Origin: Candidatus Latescibacterota bacterium
GTDB lineage: Bacteria; Latescibacterota; UBA2968; UBA8231
NCBI GenBank assembly: GCA_022827835.1
Contig: JAJEIO010000029.1
Span: 62,001 to 126,000, forward strand
DNA length: 64,000 nt
Direction of reading: 5' to 3'
The translations under genes were made by a program, and so were the position numbers. How positions within the stretch are numbered: the first letter of the stretch is position 1; each line of letters starts with the position of its first letter. A model generated the notes under the pieces. It saw only the letters and a list, made by a program, of their open reading frames with translations, was not told the origin of the DNA and did no database searches. Shown piece after piece: positions 48,048 through 57,305 of this stretch.

Positions 48048-48108
48048 CAACTACATGCGCGGCTTTTGGAAGCTGACAATCTATCCGAGGGAATAAATTC
48101 GGATCGTG

Positions 48109-48219
48109 CTATCTGTTGATCGAGATGATGAAAAAGCGGGCGCGGGAAGGTTTTACCAGCGGTTTGGCTGGATGCCGCTGGTGCGACAAAAGCACTGGAG
48201 AAGACAGAAAGAACGTTGA
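48109..48219 (+). pseudogene. C-terminal remnant of a GNAT-like acetyltransferase
   Basis: Thirty-six codons ending at a TGA (48217-48219) read DRDDEKAGAGRFYQRFGWMP followed by LVRQKHWRRQKER. The FYxRFGW segment is the conserved last helix-strand of GNAT N-acetyltransferases. No start or N-terminal portion is present in this gap, so it is a broken gene or a chance match. Confidence 0.4.
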
Positions 48220-48235
48220 AGTCGATGAATAATCT

Positions 48236-49096
48236 TCAGCAGGTCGCGTCCTTGCCTTCGCTGCCGTACACGGCGAGGCGTTCCTCTTTTGAGGTCTCGT
48301 CCTCGCTGACGCTGGAGGGGATGAAGTGGAGTTGCAGGGATCGCCGGCCTTGATCCGATCGGTTAGCAGGCGATCCGTGATGCAGCCGACCGTGCCAGAA
48401 CAGAATGCCCCCGGGCCTGAGCGGCACGGCGACGATGCGCTCCCTGGCCACGTCAGTATCGCAGATCTGCCAGTCCCGTCTGCTGAAGTGGATCACGGGC
48501 CCTTCGAGGTGGCTGCCCGGAATCACGTGCATGCAGCCGTTGTCGCGATGCGCCTCTTGCAAGGCGATCCACACGCTGATGATCTCTGTGTCCATGGGCA
48601 GATCGAAGTACGCGTGGTCCTGGTGCCAGGGTTTCTCGCGGCCGATGCGGGCCGGTTTCTGCATGGCCTGGTGGCGGTAGAGCTTGGCTGGTTCGCCCAT
48701 CATGCACCCGAGCACGTCCAGCAGGCGCGCGTCCCGGGCCAGTGAATCCAGGCGGGCATCGAAGCCGACCCACTGCTGCAACTTGCGCACCAATGTCTGT
48801 CGCTCGCCATCCGAAGCGCCCGCCAGTTGATCCCTGACTCCGCGTTCGAACTGCACGCCCCTGAATCCCTGATTCTTGCCGTCGATCAGATCTTTCACCG
48901 CTTTGATGGCATCGGCCATCTGCGCGTCCGAAAAGGCACTCTCCACGGCGAGGAAGCCCTGCGCTTTGAAGCGCTCTATCTCAGCGTCGCCGACATGCTC
49001 CAAACCGTTGACTGGTTCGGCTTCTCCGGTCGGGACGTAGAGATCGGGGTCGTACGCTTCGCTTCCGTGCTCGTCTTCTACTGCGTTTTCAGTCAT
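48236..49096 (-). CDS. Phytanoyl-CoA dioxygenase (PhyH) family enzyme
   Basis: A 286-residue Fe(II)/2OG oxygenase, paralogue of the protein at 15253-16101: KPWHQDHAYFDLP with HxD, LFWHGRLHHGSPANRS with the distal histidine and RRSLQLHF with the 2OG-binding arginine. It differs most at the termini. It is divergent from the propeller-like protein at 49271. Substrate unknown; having two close copies suggests two related substrates or recent duplication. Confidence 0.88.
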   Translation of the reverse strand: MTENAVEDEHGSEAYDPDLYVPTGEAEPVNGLEHVGDAEIERFKAQGFLAVESAFSDAQMADAIKAVKDLIDGKNQGFRGVQFERGVRDQLAGASDGERQTLVRKLQQWVGFDARLDSLARDARLLDVLGCMMGEPAKLYRHQAMQKPARIGREKPWHQDHAYFDLPMDTEIISVWIALQEAHRDNGCMHVIPGSHLEGPVIHFSRRDWQICDTDVARERIVAVPLRPGGILFWHGRLHHGSPANRSDQGRRSLQLHFIPSSVSEDETSKEERLAVYGSEGKDATC

Positions 49097-49270
49097 GGTC
49101 GGCTCTCTTTTTTTGCTAACTCCAACTAAAGAATAGCGATCATCCGGCTTATCTCCAACTTTTGGCTACTCGGTAGGCACCTCGCCCGCATTTTGACGCT
49201 GATACAAGGCGCAGTATCTTCCTTGCAAAACTACGCTATTGCTCAATCATCCCCTAACCGGAGCTTCGCC

Positions 49271-50635
49271 ATGACCGCGCCCATCGCCTTGGGATCCCGC
49301 CGCGAATTATTCGTCGATCACTTTCTCATTGAACACCTCGATGAGGCCGCTCTGCACTTGCATTCGCCCGTCCGCCGCGAAGTGGTTTATCAAGTCTCCC
49401 AGCCTTGGGACAATGCCTGCACGGGCTGCTACAATCTCACTCAGGACGGGGATCGCATTCTTCTGTACTACCGAGGCTTCTATCCGATTGGCGCGGACTA
49501 CGCCGATGGCGCGGCCAGCCAGACGACCAACTTGGCCGTTAGCACCGACGGTATCCACTTTACGCAACCCGAACTGGGCTTGGTCGAATTCAACGGCACG
49601 CACAAAAACAACGTCCTCATCCAGGGCCACGAGAGCCACAATTTCTGCGTCTTCCTCGACGCCAATCCCGCGGCCGATCCGGCGCAGCGCTTCAAAGCCG
49701 TGGGCGGCACGGGCCAGTCCAACTTGCACGGCTTTGCCTCGCCCGATGGCCTCCACTGGACTCCGGTCAAAGAAGGCCCCTTGGACGTCACCGGGGCCTT
49801 TGACTCGGTCAACGTTGCCTTGTGGGATGACCACATTGGGCGCTATCGGCTCTTTAGTCGTTACTTCGACACCGCCGGTGGCCGGGTGCGGGCCATTCAG
49901 AGTTGCACTTCTGAGGACTTCATCCACTGGACGCAGCCGCAGCCCCACCAGTACGCCGACGATGTGCCGCTGGAGCACTTCTACACCAACGCCACTACTC
50001 CTTGCCCCGGTGCCGAGCACATCCTGCTGTCGTTCCCCATGCGCTTTTTGCCCGAGCGCCAGCTCGACATCGCGGCGATGGATTACCCTGGGTCGGGCCT
50101 GTCCGACGCGGTGTTTATGAGCAGCCGCGACGGCGTCCATTGGGATCGCCCCTTTATGGAGGCTTGGGTGCGCCCTGGCACGGATCAGCGCAACTGGTCC
50201 CACCGCAGTTGCACGCCTGCTCCTGGTTTGGTGCAAACGGCCGACGACGAATGGTCCATGTACCTTTCGGAAAATTACGGCTGGTCAACTAACCGCCTGC
50301 GCCGCGTGGTGGTGCGGCCGCACGGTTTTGCCTCGGTGCGGGCCGGGTATAGAGGCGGTGAATTGCTCACCCGTCCCTTGCTGTTGGAAGGGGCCGCCTT
50401 GCGCCTCAACTACGCGACCTCGGCGGCAGGGTCGCTGCGCGTGGAACTCCAAGACGAGTCGGGCCAGCCCCTGCCTAAGTATGCCTTGGAGGAAATGGAC
50501 CCGATCTACGGCGACCAACTCGACGCGCCAGTGGCTTGGAAAGCAGGAGGCGACTTGTCCGGCCTCAAGGGCCGTCCGGTGCGTCTGCGGGTGGTGTTGC
50601 AGGACGCTGATTTGTTTGCGATGCGGGCCGCGTGA
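49271..50635 (+). CDS. Putative five-bladed-propeller glycoside-hydrolase-like protein
   Basis: A 454-residue protein with propeller-type aromatic repeats (AVSTDGIHFTQPELGLVEFN, GFASPDGLHWTPVKEGP, SSRDGVHWDRPFM) and an acidic start (LGSRRELFVDHFLIE). It resembles the GH32/43/68-like five-bladed families, but I cannot place a catalytic triad. The start at 49271 is chosen over a longer frame. It lies next to a sialidase-like gene and before a lyase/amidohydrolase group, so a role in breaking down a carbohydrate is reasonable. No signal peptide. Confidence 0.6.
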   Translation: MTAPIALGSRRELFVDHFLIEHLDEAALHLHSPVRREVVYQVSQPWDNACTGCYNLTQDGDRILLYYRGFYPIGADYADGAASQTTNLAVSTDGIHFTQPELGLVEFNGTHKNNVLIQGHESHNFCVFLDANPAADPAQRFKAVGGTGQSNLHGFASPDGLHWTPVKEGPLDVTGAFDSVNVALWDDHIGRYRLFSRYFDTAGGRVRAIQSCTSEDFIHWTQPQPHQYADDVPLEHFYTNATTPCPGAEHILLSFPMRFLPERQLDIAAMDYPGSGLSDAVFMSSRDGVHWDRPFMEAWVRPGTDQRNWSHRSCTPAPGLVQTADDEWSMYLSENYGWSTNRLRRVVVRPHGFASVRAGYRGGELLTRPLLLEGAALRLNYATSAAGSLRVELQDESGQPLPKYALEEMDPIYGDQLDAPVAWKAGGDLSGLKGRPVRLRVVLQDADLFAMRAA

Positions 50636-50746
50636 GACCGCTACGAGTTATTACCTCTTAGCCTTACGTCGTTGATATAACCTTTTCCGCTTACTTCAAT
50701 ATCCCGGACGAGGGAGAGCAGATTGACGGAAGAGAGGACGTGCATA

Positions 50747-51937
50747 ATGGCAAATTCCAAGATTTTTGCCGGCCGCGCCCCGCAAGCGCACGGGGGTATG
50801 GTCGAATTAGAAGATGGACGCTGGATGATGGTTTGGTCAGGACTGAATGTTAGTTACTCCAAGGACCGGGGACGCATTTGGTCGGAGAGTGAACCTTTGC
50901 AGACCTGTGGCGAGCCTATCATTGGGACCGGCGATCCAACCTGCTTGGCGCGTTTGCAGTCTGGCAAGCTTGGTCTTCTCTATGGTCGCTTTAGTGGTAC
51001 AGGTGGTGGAACGCTGGCCGGCTATGCGCTCTGTTTTCGCACTTCCGACGACGAAGGTGAGTCATGGTCCGAAGAGGTCTCCATCAACCTGCCCGGTGAG
51101 ACCGCGAGCAACTATCACGACGTACTCTTCCAACTCCAGTCGGGCCGCTTAGTTTTGCCCACGCGATTTTGTCCGCCCTGCAGGTTTCCAGAACTGAGGG
51201 ACGCCGGTGCTTACGGCATCTTCCAAGGGAAGCGTTTCAAAACAGAGGGCCACGCTCACAGTCCGGAGATTGACACGAGTCAGGTGTACTTTTCGGACGA
51301 CGAGGGGGCCACTTGGCAACGGGGCCCGCAGGACATCGTGATTTGGCACCAGGACGGGTACGGCGGCATGTGGCCATGCGACGAACCCGGTGCCGTTCAA
51401 CTGCGCGATGGTCGGCTCTTGATGATGTTTCGCACGACGCTGGGCCGCCTGTACCAGAGCATCAGTGATGACGAGGGACTCACTTGGTCGTTGCCGCAGC
51501 CGACGGAACTGGCCAGTTCGTATTCGCCGTGCCGCCTGCGCACGATCCCAACCACGGGCGATATGCTCTGCGTGTGGAATCAGGTGAGCGGCGACGAGAT
51601 CCGCCGTGGCTTTCGCCGGTCGCGCTTATCGCTTGCCGTCTCGACGGATGATGGGGGTAGCTGGGGGAACTTTAAGACGCTCGAAGTTGGTGGTCCGACG
51701 GATAGATCGGACCGCATTGCTCCTGACGACGAAATCGGTATGGTGCGTGGCGAGAAAGAACTCGGCGAGTTGCCGGCAGACATGATCTATGTGTCGTATC
51801 CGAACGCGCATTTCTTTGGGGATGAAATGGCACTGCTCTACGATTTTGGCCCGCAACTGGATGCTTCCACAGATCCGCCTTCCTGGCCTCGCCACCGCAA
51901 AATTGTCATCTGTCCGATCACGTGGCTGTACGAGTAA
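50747..51937 (+). CDS. Sialidase/BNR-repeat family protein
   Basis: A 396-residue sialidase-fold propeller. The Asp-box repeats include [53 protein letters not shown] and [11 protein letters not shown], with an arginine-rich pocket region. No signal peptide, which is unusual for secreted sialidases, so it may act on internal or imported sugars. The start at 50747 is chosen from [16 protein letters not shown]. Neighbours are an ArsC-like protein and, further along, a N-acetylneuraminate-lyase-like protein. Confidence 0.85.
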   Translation: MANSKIFAGRAPQAHGGMVELEDGRWMMVWSGLNVSYSKDRGRIWSESEPLQTCGEPIIGTGDPTCLARLQSGKLGLLYGRFSGTGGGTLAGYALCFRTSDDEGESWSEEVSINLPGETASNYHDVLFQLQSGRLVLPTRFCPPCRFPELRDAGAYGIFQGKRFKTEGHAHSPEIDTSQVYFSDDEGATWQRGPQDIVIWHQDGYGGMWPCDEPGAVQLRDGRLLMMFRTTLGRLYQSISDDEGLTWSLPQPTELASSYSPCRLRTIPTTGDMLCVWNQVSGDEIRRGFRRSRLSLAVSTDDGGSWGNFKTLEVGGPTDRSDRIAPDDEIGMVRGEKELGELPADMIYVSYPNAHFFGDEMALLYDFGPQLDASTDPPSWPRHRKIVICPITWLYE

Positions 51938-51953
51938 GAAGGCCTCTACTACC

Positions 51954-52379
51954 ATGACTAAAATCCTCTTTCTTTGCACCGGCAACTCCTGCCGCAGTCA
52001 AATGGCCGAGGGCTTTGCCCGTGCGCTAAAATCCAATCGGTTTGAAGTCTACTCAGCGGGGATTGAGACCCACGGCCTCAACCCCAACGCCGTGCAAGTG
52101 ATGGCCGAGGTCGGCATTGATATTTCGGCCCAGCAATCGACGCACGTTGACCAGCTCCGCCACATCGACTTCGACTGGGTGGTCACGGTCTGCGATCACG
52201 CGGCCGAGCAGTGTCCTGTTTTTCCGGGGCGCGCCCGGGTCGTGCACCGGGCCTTTGACGATCCGCCAAAGCTGGCGCAGAATGCTCGCAGTGAAGAAGA
52301 AGCGCTGGGGGAGTATCGGCGGGTGCGCGACGAGATTGGCGCTTATATCGAGACCTTGCCCGAGGGATTGGCGGGTTAG
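51954..52379 (+). CDS. arsC: Arsenate reductase, thioredoxin-coupled type
   Basis: A 141-residue low-molecular-weight phosphatase-fold protein. C9 (in [15 protein letters not shown]) is the nucleophile with the following loop and arginine. The second pair VCDHAAEQC, with cysteines 7 apart, matches the C82/C89 relay of the pI258-type ArsC that uses thioredoxin. It reduces arsenate to arsenite. No ars transporter or regulator is adjacent, so it may protect alone or act as a tyrosine phosphatase. Its stop overlaps the M24 peptidase end on the opposite strand. Confidence 0.88.
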   Translation: MTKILFLCTGNSCRSQMAEGFARALKSNRFEVYSAGIETHGLNPNAVQVMAEVGIDISAQQSTHVDQLRHIDFDWVVTVCDHAAEQCPVFPGRARVVHRAFDDPPKLAQNARSEEEALGEYRRVRDEIGAYIETLPEGLAG

Positions 52380-53614
52380 GGCACTACAGGCTGTGCGCGG
52401 TCCTGTTCCACTAAGGGCCGATTGCCGTCGGCTTCGACGACAAAGCTCTGCTCCATGTGCAAAGAAGCCCGCCCCGGCGCAAAGATCATCGCCTCCAGAT
52501 TGAGCACCATGCCGGCCTCCAGCAGCAAATCCGCAGCCTCGTCAACGCATTCGTCGGCGATGCGGCCGCCGTTGTCTGGTACTAAGATGGGATAGTCCCG
52601 CACTTCTAGGCCGATGCCGTGGCCGTGGGGGAAAGAGGCCGCCACGCCGCGCTCGCCGAGAACGTCTCCCATAGCTTGCGGCGCGTCCGAGGCCCTGGCC
52701 CCTACTCGTAGAGCGGCTTGTCCGGCCCGCATGCACTCGTACAACGCTTGGTACTTGCCGACCCATTCGCCTTCCAGCCCGCCCACTGCCAGCGTCACTC
52801 CGCTGTCCGAGCAGTAGTTGCGGTACAGGCAACCGTAGTCCACGTACAGGGCGTCGCCCTCTATCAAGGCGTAGTCCGGCTCCGTGGCCAGCCCCAGACC
52901 CCGAATGCCGTAGGCAAAGTGATCGAAATCCGCGCTCAAAAGCCCGACTTCGGCGCGGAAGCACTGCTGCATATCGCGCAGGCGCACGCCGGGCCGGGCC
53001 TCGGCCAAAGCAGCGGCGGCAGCTTGTTCGCCAATGCGCGCCGCCTCGGCCAACAGCGCCTGTTCGGCGGGGCTTTTGACCATGCGGATTAGGCGGATCA
53101 CGTTGGAACAGTCGACTAGTTCGGCCTTGGGCAAAGCCGCTTGCACTGCGGCCAACAGAGTCGCTGGGACGCCCTCCGTCTCCAGACCCAACCGTGCCTC
53201 GTCCAAGCCCGCTTGCTGCACCAGATGCACTAAGGCATCCACTGCCGTCGTCTCCGAACGCATCTCCCGCAACTGCTGCCACAAGCGCTGCTGCGCCTCG
53301 TCCATCGGCCCCAAGGGCTCGCCCCACTCAAGAGCCGCATCGCCCCAAGGACACAAATCCACGGGCAAGTCCAAGGCATTGACCGCCAACAGCGCCGACA
53401 CGGTCAGGCCGGGGCGTCCTGCGGGCCGATATAAGGCAAACGCGGGCAGCAAATCGCCGCTGCCGCCGGGCGTGACCATGAATTCCTTGAACTGTCCGTC
53501 CAACCAGCAATGATAGTCGGTGAAATAGGTAATATTGACCGGCGAACTAGCAATAATTCCGTCTAGGCCGCAGCGCTGCATATAGGCGGCGGCTCGCGGG
53601 GCATTACACGGCAT
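52376..53614 (-). CDS. M24-family metallopeptidase (Xaa-Pro type)
   Basis: A 412-residue peptidase with an N-terminal creatinase-like domain (1-165) and a C-terminal pita-bread M24 domain. The metal ligands are the aspartates in [10 protein letters not shown] and CSDSGVTL, the histidine in [12 protein letters not shown] and the two glutamates in LNLEAMIFA and HMEQSF. It removes N-terminal residues before proline or hydrolyses similar imidodipeptides or creatine-like substrates. ATG 53614 is the start. It is convergent with arsC. Confidence 0.92.
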   Translation of the reverse strand: MPCNAPRAAAYMQRCGLDGIIASSPVNITYFTDYHCWLDGQFKEFMVTPGGSGDLLPAFALYRPAGRPGLTVSALLAVNALDLPVDLCPWGDAALEWGEPLGPMDEAQQRLWQQLREMRSETTAVDALVHLVQQAGLDEARLGLETEGVPATLLAAVQAALPKAELVDCSNVIRLIRMVKSPAEQALLAEAARIGEQAAAAALAEARPGVRLRDMQQCFRAEVGLLSADFDHFAYGIRGLGLATEPDYALIEGDALYVDYGCLYRNYCSDSGVTLAVGGLEGEWVGKYQALYECMRAGQAALRVGARASDAPQAMGDVLGERGVAASFPHGHGIGLEVRDYPILVPDNGGRIADECVDEAADLLLEAGMVLNLEAMIFAPGRASLHMEQSFVVEADGNRPLVEQDRAQPVVP

Positions 53615-53731
53615 GATCTTTTTCTCCCTCGTAGAACGGTAAAGGCATTGTCAAGATAACAATGTTAGCGCAGCACTGGCGAAAAATTGTAGATTATTGC
53701 CGCACGCTACCATCCATCAGGAGAACGTCTT

Positions 53732-54634
53732 ATGCAACTAAGTCCCGAACAGGTCGCCCAATTTGCGGAGGACGGCTATCTGCTGCTGCGCGGCGCGCTG
53801 ACCGACGCCGACCTCGACCCCATCATCGCCGAGTACGAAGAGTACATCGGCTGCCGTGCCGAGGAGTTGTTAGCGGCCGGCCACATCTCGGCTCTGTATG
53901 CGGACGAGCCGTTCGACCTCCGCCTCGTCTCGATCTGCCGCGAAGACGATGCGATCTACAGAGAACTCGACATCATGCACTTGCGCGGGCGGGCCTCGTT
54001 TGAATTTTTGCGCAACGACCGCCTGCTCGATATGGTCGAGAGTTTGGTCGGGCCGGAGATAACCTGTAGCCCGATTCAGCACATCCGCGCCAAACTGCCC
54101 GCGGGTGTGACGCCAAGCGGCAGCGACCCGCATGTGGCCCCTTGGCACCAAGACGCCGGCGTTACTTGGGAGGAGGCCGACCCGCACTTCATCCTCACGG
54201 TGTGGTTGCCGCTGTGTGCGGCGACGCCGGAGAACGGCTGTTTGCAAATTTTGCCGCGTGCGCATCGGAACGGACTGGTGCAGCACCATATCAAGCAGGG
54301 TTTGGGCACGGTGATCATCGACGAGGAGATGCCGCAGACTAAGGCGCTTACCTTGCCGATGGACAAAGGCGATGTGCTGCTAATGGACAAGCAGACCCCG
54401 CATCGCTCGACGCCCAACAATGCGGACACGGTGCGCTGGAGTATGGATTTGCGCTATCAGGAGACGGGAACGCCGACCGGTCGCCCCTTCTATCCCGACT
54501 TCGTGGCCCGCAGTCGGTCCAATCCCGCGTCTGAACTGAGGGATTACGACGAATGGTGCAGGCAGTGGGTAGAGTCGCTAGCGGCAGTGCAAGGGCAGAG
54601 GTTTAAGGCGCATCGGTGGGAGGTTGTCCAGTAG
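53732..54634 (+). CDS. Phytanoyl-CoA dioxygenase (PhyH) family enzyme
   Basis: A 300-residue Fe(II)/2OG oxygenase: WHQDAGVTWEEADPHFIL has the HxD pair, QTPHRSTPNNADTVRWSMDL the distal histidine and the 2OG arginine. ENGCLQILPRAHRNGL is the family loop. It is distinct from the other PhyH copies. Its 3' end overlaps, by about 32 bases, the AlkB-like gene on the other strand. CAGGAGAA lies 9 bases before the ATG. Confidence 0.9.
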   Translation: MQLSPEQVAQFAEDGYLLLRGALTDADLDPIIAEYEEYIGCRAEELLAAGHISALYADEPFDLRLVSICREDDAIYRELDIMHLRGRASFEFLRNDRLLDMVESLVGPEITCSPIQHIRAKLPAGVTPSGSDPHVAPWHQDAGVTWEEADPHFILTVWLPLCAATPENGCLQILPRAHRNGLVQHHIKQGLGTVIIDEEMPQTKALTLPMDKGDVLLMDKQTPHRSTPNNADTVRWSMDLRYQETGTPTGRPFYPDFVARSRSNPASELRDYDEWCRQWVESLAAVQGQRFKAHRWEVVQ

Positions 54635-55211
54635 CGATGATGCAGCGGAAGGTGAGGTTGAGGCGCAGGGCGCACGGGCGTCGGGTCTTGGGGACTTGAT
54701 GCTGCCAGTGGGCTTGGGTTGGGCCGCGCATGATGAGCAGTGCGCCGTGTTCGAGGGGGATTTCGACCGAGGGGTGGTCGCGGCGCTTGTGCCGCAGGAG
54801 GAAGCGCCGCGTTCCGCCCAAACTCAGCGAGGCGATCGTCGGGTTAGTGCCCAACTCTGGCTCGTCGTCGCTGTGCCAGCCCATGCTGTCGCGGCCGTCG
54901 CGGTACTGATTGAGCAGGACGCTGTTGAAGGGATAGTCGGCAACGGTTTCGACCCGCGTCTTGAGGTCTAGCAGCGGAGCGGTCCACGGGCGTGGCTCCA
55001 GCGCCAGTCCCGAATAGGCGTAGTGAGCTTCTGGGGACCCGTGCCACGCCGAAAGACGCGGCGCGGGGTGCTGGCGGCCAAAGATGACGACGTGGTGCTG
55101 TTGCCACTCAATGCCGTCCAACAGTTGCCGCATGAATTGGTCGGCCTCGGCAGGGGCCAAAAAGTCGGGGGCGTAGCGCAGGTCGCCGTCCGGGAGTGGA
55201 ATGGCCCTCAT
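54603..55211 (-). CDS. AlkB-like 2OG-Fe(II) oxygenase
   Basis: A 202-residue AlkB-family protein, the DNA/RNA dealkylation repair type. The motifs are the HxD pair in MGWHSDDEPELG, the distal histidine in AHWQHQVPK and the RLNLTFR arginine for 2-oxoglutarate. The NQYRDGRDSMGWHSDDE segment matches the AlkB/ALKBH2-like subgroup. The start at 55211 is taken from the ATGA overlap with the lyase gene stop. It overlaps PhyH on the opposite strand at its end. Confidence 0.9.
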   Translation of the reverse strand: MRAIPLPDGDLRYAPDFLAPAEADQFMRQLLDGIEWQQHHVVIFGRQHPAPRLSAWHGSPEAHYAYSGLALEPRPWTAPLLDLKTRVETVADYPFNSVLLNQYRDGRDSMGWHSDDEPELGTNPTIASLSLGGTRRFLLRHKRRDHPSVEIPLEHGALLIMRGPTQAHWQHQVPKTRRPCALRLNLTFRCIIATGQPPTDAP

Positions 55212-56107
55212 TCCACTGCGAAGCCGAGGTTGTCTAGCGCTTGGCACAGCGCGGCGCGGCCCGCATCGTCGAACGGGATGCGGGGCGGACGGGCAGGGCC
55301 TACGGGCAGCCCGCGCATGGTCAGCATCTCCTTGACGGCTGCTAACAGGTCAAAGTGGAACAAGGTGGAGATGACCTCGTTGGCGCGCGCTTGTAGGGCC
55401 ATGGCCGGCTGGATATCGCTCGCTTCAAAGTGCTTTCGCATTTCCACGAATATTTTAGGCATGATGTTGTAGGTCGAGCCGATGGCTGCGTCGCTGCCGG
55501 CGACCATGCCGCCGAGGCAGATTTCGTCGGGGCCGGAGATGAGGTTGAGATAGTCGCCGCCTAGCTGCACGAGGCGCTGGAAGAAGTAGAAGTTGCTGTC
55601 GGTGAACTTGAGGCCGCTGAAGTTGGGCACGGCTTGCATGGCTTCGAGGAACTGTTCGGCTGTAACGTTCTTGTCGGCCGTGTGGGCGAGCCAATACACG
55701 TAGAAGGGCAAATCGGTGGCCGCGCCAATAGCGGCGTAGTGGGCGACCGCAGCTTGGAGGTCGTTGGGCTGATCCACCGGCGCGACCGAAGCCACTGCGT
55801 CCGCACCGGCGTCCGCGGCGTGCTGGGCCAATTCGACCGCATTGGCCGTGGATGTCGCGCCGACTTGGAAGATCAGCGGTACGGCACCGGCCACCGCGGC
55901 GATGGTCGCTTCGGTCATGGCCTTGCGCTCGGGTACGCTCATGGCGCTTCCCTCGCCCGTGCCGCCGCAGACGAAAAAACCGTTCGAGCCAGCGTTGATT
56001 AGGTGCTTGACGAGCGGCTCGACGCGCGCGGGAGCCAAGGAGCTGCCGTCGTCGGTGAATGGAGTGACGAGCGCGGGCCAGATCCCGTGCGCTAGTTTGT
56101 CGGCCAT
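55208..56107 (-). CDS. DHDPS/N-acetylneuraminate-lyase family aldolase
   Basis: A 299-residue TIM-barrel class I aldolase. GIWPALVTPFTDDGS starts it, FVCGGTGEGSAMSVPER is the family phosphate/keto-acid loop, YVYWLAH holds the tyrosine and FSGLKFTDSN holds the Schiff-base lysine. The overall pattern is closer to N-acetylneuraminate lyase or a KDG-type aldolase than to true DapA. With sialidase and amidohydrolase genes nearby a sugar-acid pathway is plausible. It couples to the AlkB-like gene by ATGA. Confidence 0.88.
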   Translation of the reverse strand: MADKLAHGIWPALVTPFTDDGSSLAPARVEPLVKHLINAGSNGFFVCGGTGEGSAMSVPERKAMTEATIAAVAGAVPLIFQVGATSTANAVELAQHAADAGADAVASVAPVDQPNDLQAAVAHYAAIGAATDLPFYVYWLAHTADKNVTAEQFLEAMQAVPNFSGLKFTDSNFYFFQRLVQLGGDYLNLISGPDEICLGGMVAGSDAAIGSTYNIMPKIFVEMRKHFEASDIQPAMALQARANEVISTLFHFDLLAAVKEMLTMRGLPVGPARPPRIPFDDAGRAALCQALDNLGFAVE

Positions 56108-56141
56108 TGTGTTTTGATCCTCTAATGTTGAAATGAACGGC

Positions 56142-57272
56142 CTAAACCACTTGCCCACCGCGAATGGTAGCTACCGGCTCCCAACAGCCGCCGGGCCGCT
56201 CCTCGCCGTTGACGTCGCGCAGGGGCAGGGCCTCCTCGTTCCAGTGCAGCACCGCCAAGTCGGCGCAGGCACCCGGAGCCAAGGTGCCGACTTCGCCCTT
56301 TAGGCCCAGCACCTCGGCGGGGCGAGCCGTGGCGCGGGCGAATACCTCTGCTTCGGCCATGCCGGCGGCGATGAGTTTGGACATGGTGCGGGGCAGATCG
56401 TGTTGGGGGCGGCCGTCAACGTGGCGGTTGTACTGGTCGGTTGAAACCGTATCGACGAGAAATCCTTGGGCAATGGTGGCCTCGGCAATGGGAAAGCTGA
56501 AGGAGTTCATGCCGTGGCCCAAGTCGAAGAGGACGCCGCGCTGGCGAGCTTCCCACACGTCGTCGGCAATGCGGTCGCCGTCCATCAGGTTTTCGGGCAG
56601 AGCATTGAGGGAGTAAGTCACCACGTCGCTAGGGCGCAACAGGGGGAGTTGTTCGCGGCGGGGCCAGTCGGGTTTGAGGCGGGTGCCCACCAGCAGTGGT
56701 TTGCCACTCAATTCTGCGGCCTCCAGCCCGGCGGCCATAATGGGACGCGGGTCGAGGCCGTCGGCGCAGGCCCCGCCGGTGACGGTGACGGCAATGCCCC
56801 AAATGCTGCGGTCGTCCGCGGCGATAGCGTCGGCGCAGGCTTGGGCATCGGCGTCGGCTAGGTCGTTGAAGCAGCGCACGGGGTGCGTCTCGCCGCGTTT
56901 GCACAGGTTGATGGCTAGGAGTACGCGGGTGCGAGAGGCTTCGATCACGGTGCGGCGGTAGTTGTCTATGTTCACGGCTCCGGCATCGCCTTGGGACATG
57001 ACAGTGGTGACGCCGCGCGGCAAAAAGTGGATGTCTGGATCTACGCCAAAGCGCGATTGGCCGCGAGCCGGGTGGGCGTGCAGATCGACTAAGCCGGGTA
57101 GCAGGAGGGCGTCGGGGAAGTCGATCACGGTGTGGGCCGGTCCCTCGACGCCGGGGCCGGAGGCGACAATGCGGTCGCCGCGAATGGCTACCGCGCCGGG
57201 GCCGTCTAGGCCGCTATCGGCGCAGAAGAGGCGCGGGGTGCGCACCAATAGGTCGTAGGGTTGTTCGGTCAT
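56142..57272 (-). CDS. Amidohydrolase/dihydroorotase-like enzyme
   Basis: A 376-residue cyclic-amidohydrolase-superfamily protein. The HxH metal motif is in LPGLVDLHAHPARGQS. A further metal histidine is in FDLGHGMNSF, and the STDQYN aspartate comes before the C-terminal composite sheet. It resembles DHOase/deacetylase-like enzymes of the D-aminoacylase branch. It lies 34 bases before the aldolase gene on the same strand, so an operon is likely; a substrate such as an N-acetylated sugar acid is only a guess. Confidence 0.85.
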   Translation of the reverse strand: MTEQPYDLLVRTPRLFCADSGLDGPGAVAIRGDRIVASGPGVEGPAHTVIDFPDALLLPGLVDLHAHPARGQSRFGVDPDIHFLPRGVTTVMSQGDAGAVNIDNYRRTVIEASRTRVLLAINLCKRGETHPVRCFNDLADADAQACADAIAADDRSIWGIAVTVTGGACADGLDPRPIMAAGLEAAELSGKPLLVGTRLKPDWPRREQLPLLRPSDVVTYSLNALPENLMDGDRIADDVWEARQRGVLFDLGHGMNSFSFPIAEATIAQGFLVDTVSTDQYNRHVDGRPQHDLPRTMSKLIAAGMAEAEVFARATARPAEVLGLKGEVGTLAPGACADLAVLHWNEEALPLRDVNGEERPGGCWEPVATIRGGQVV

Positions 57273-57305
57273 ATATCCTCGCCGGAATCGGTCTCAGTGG
57301 AGCGA

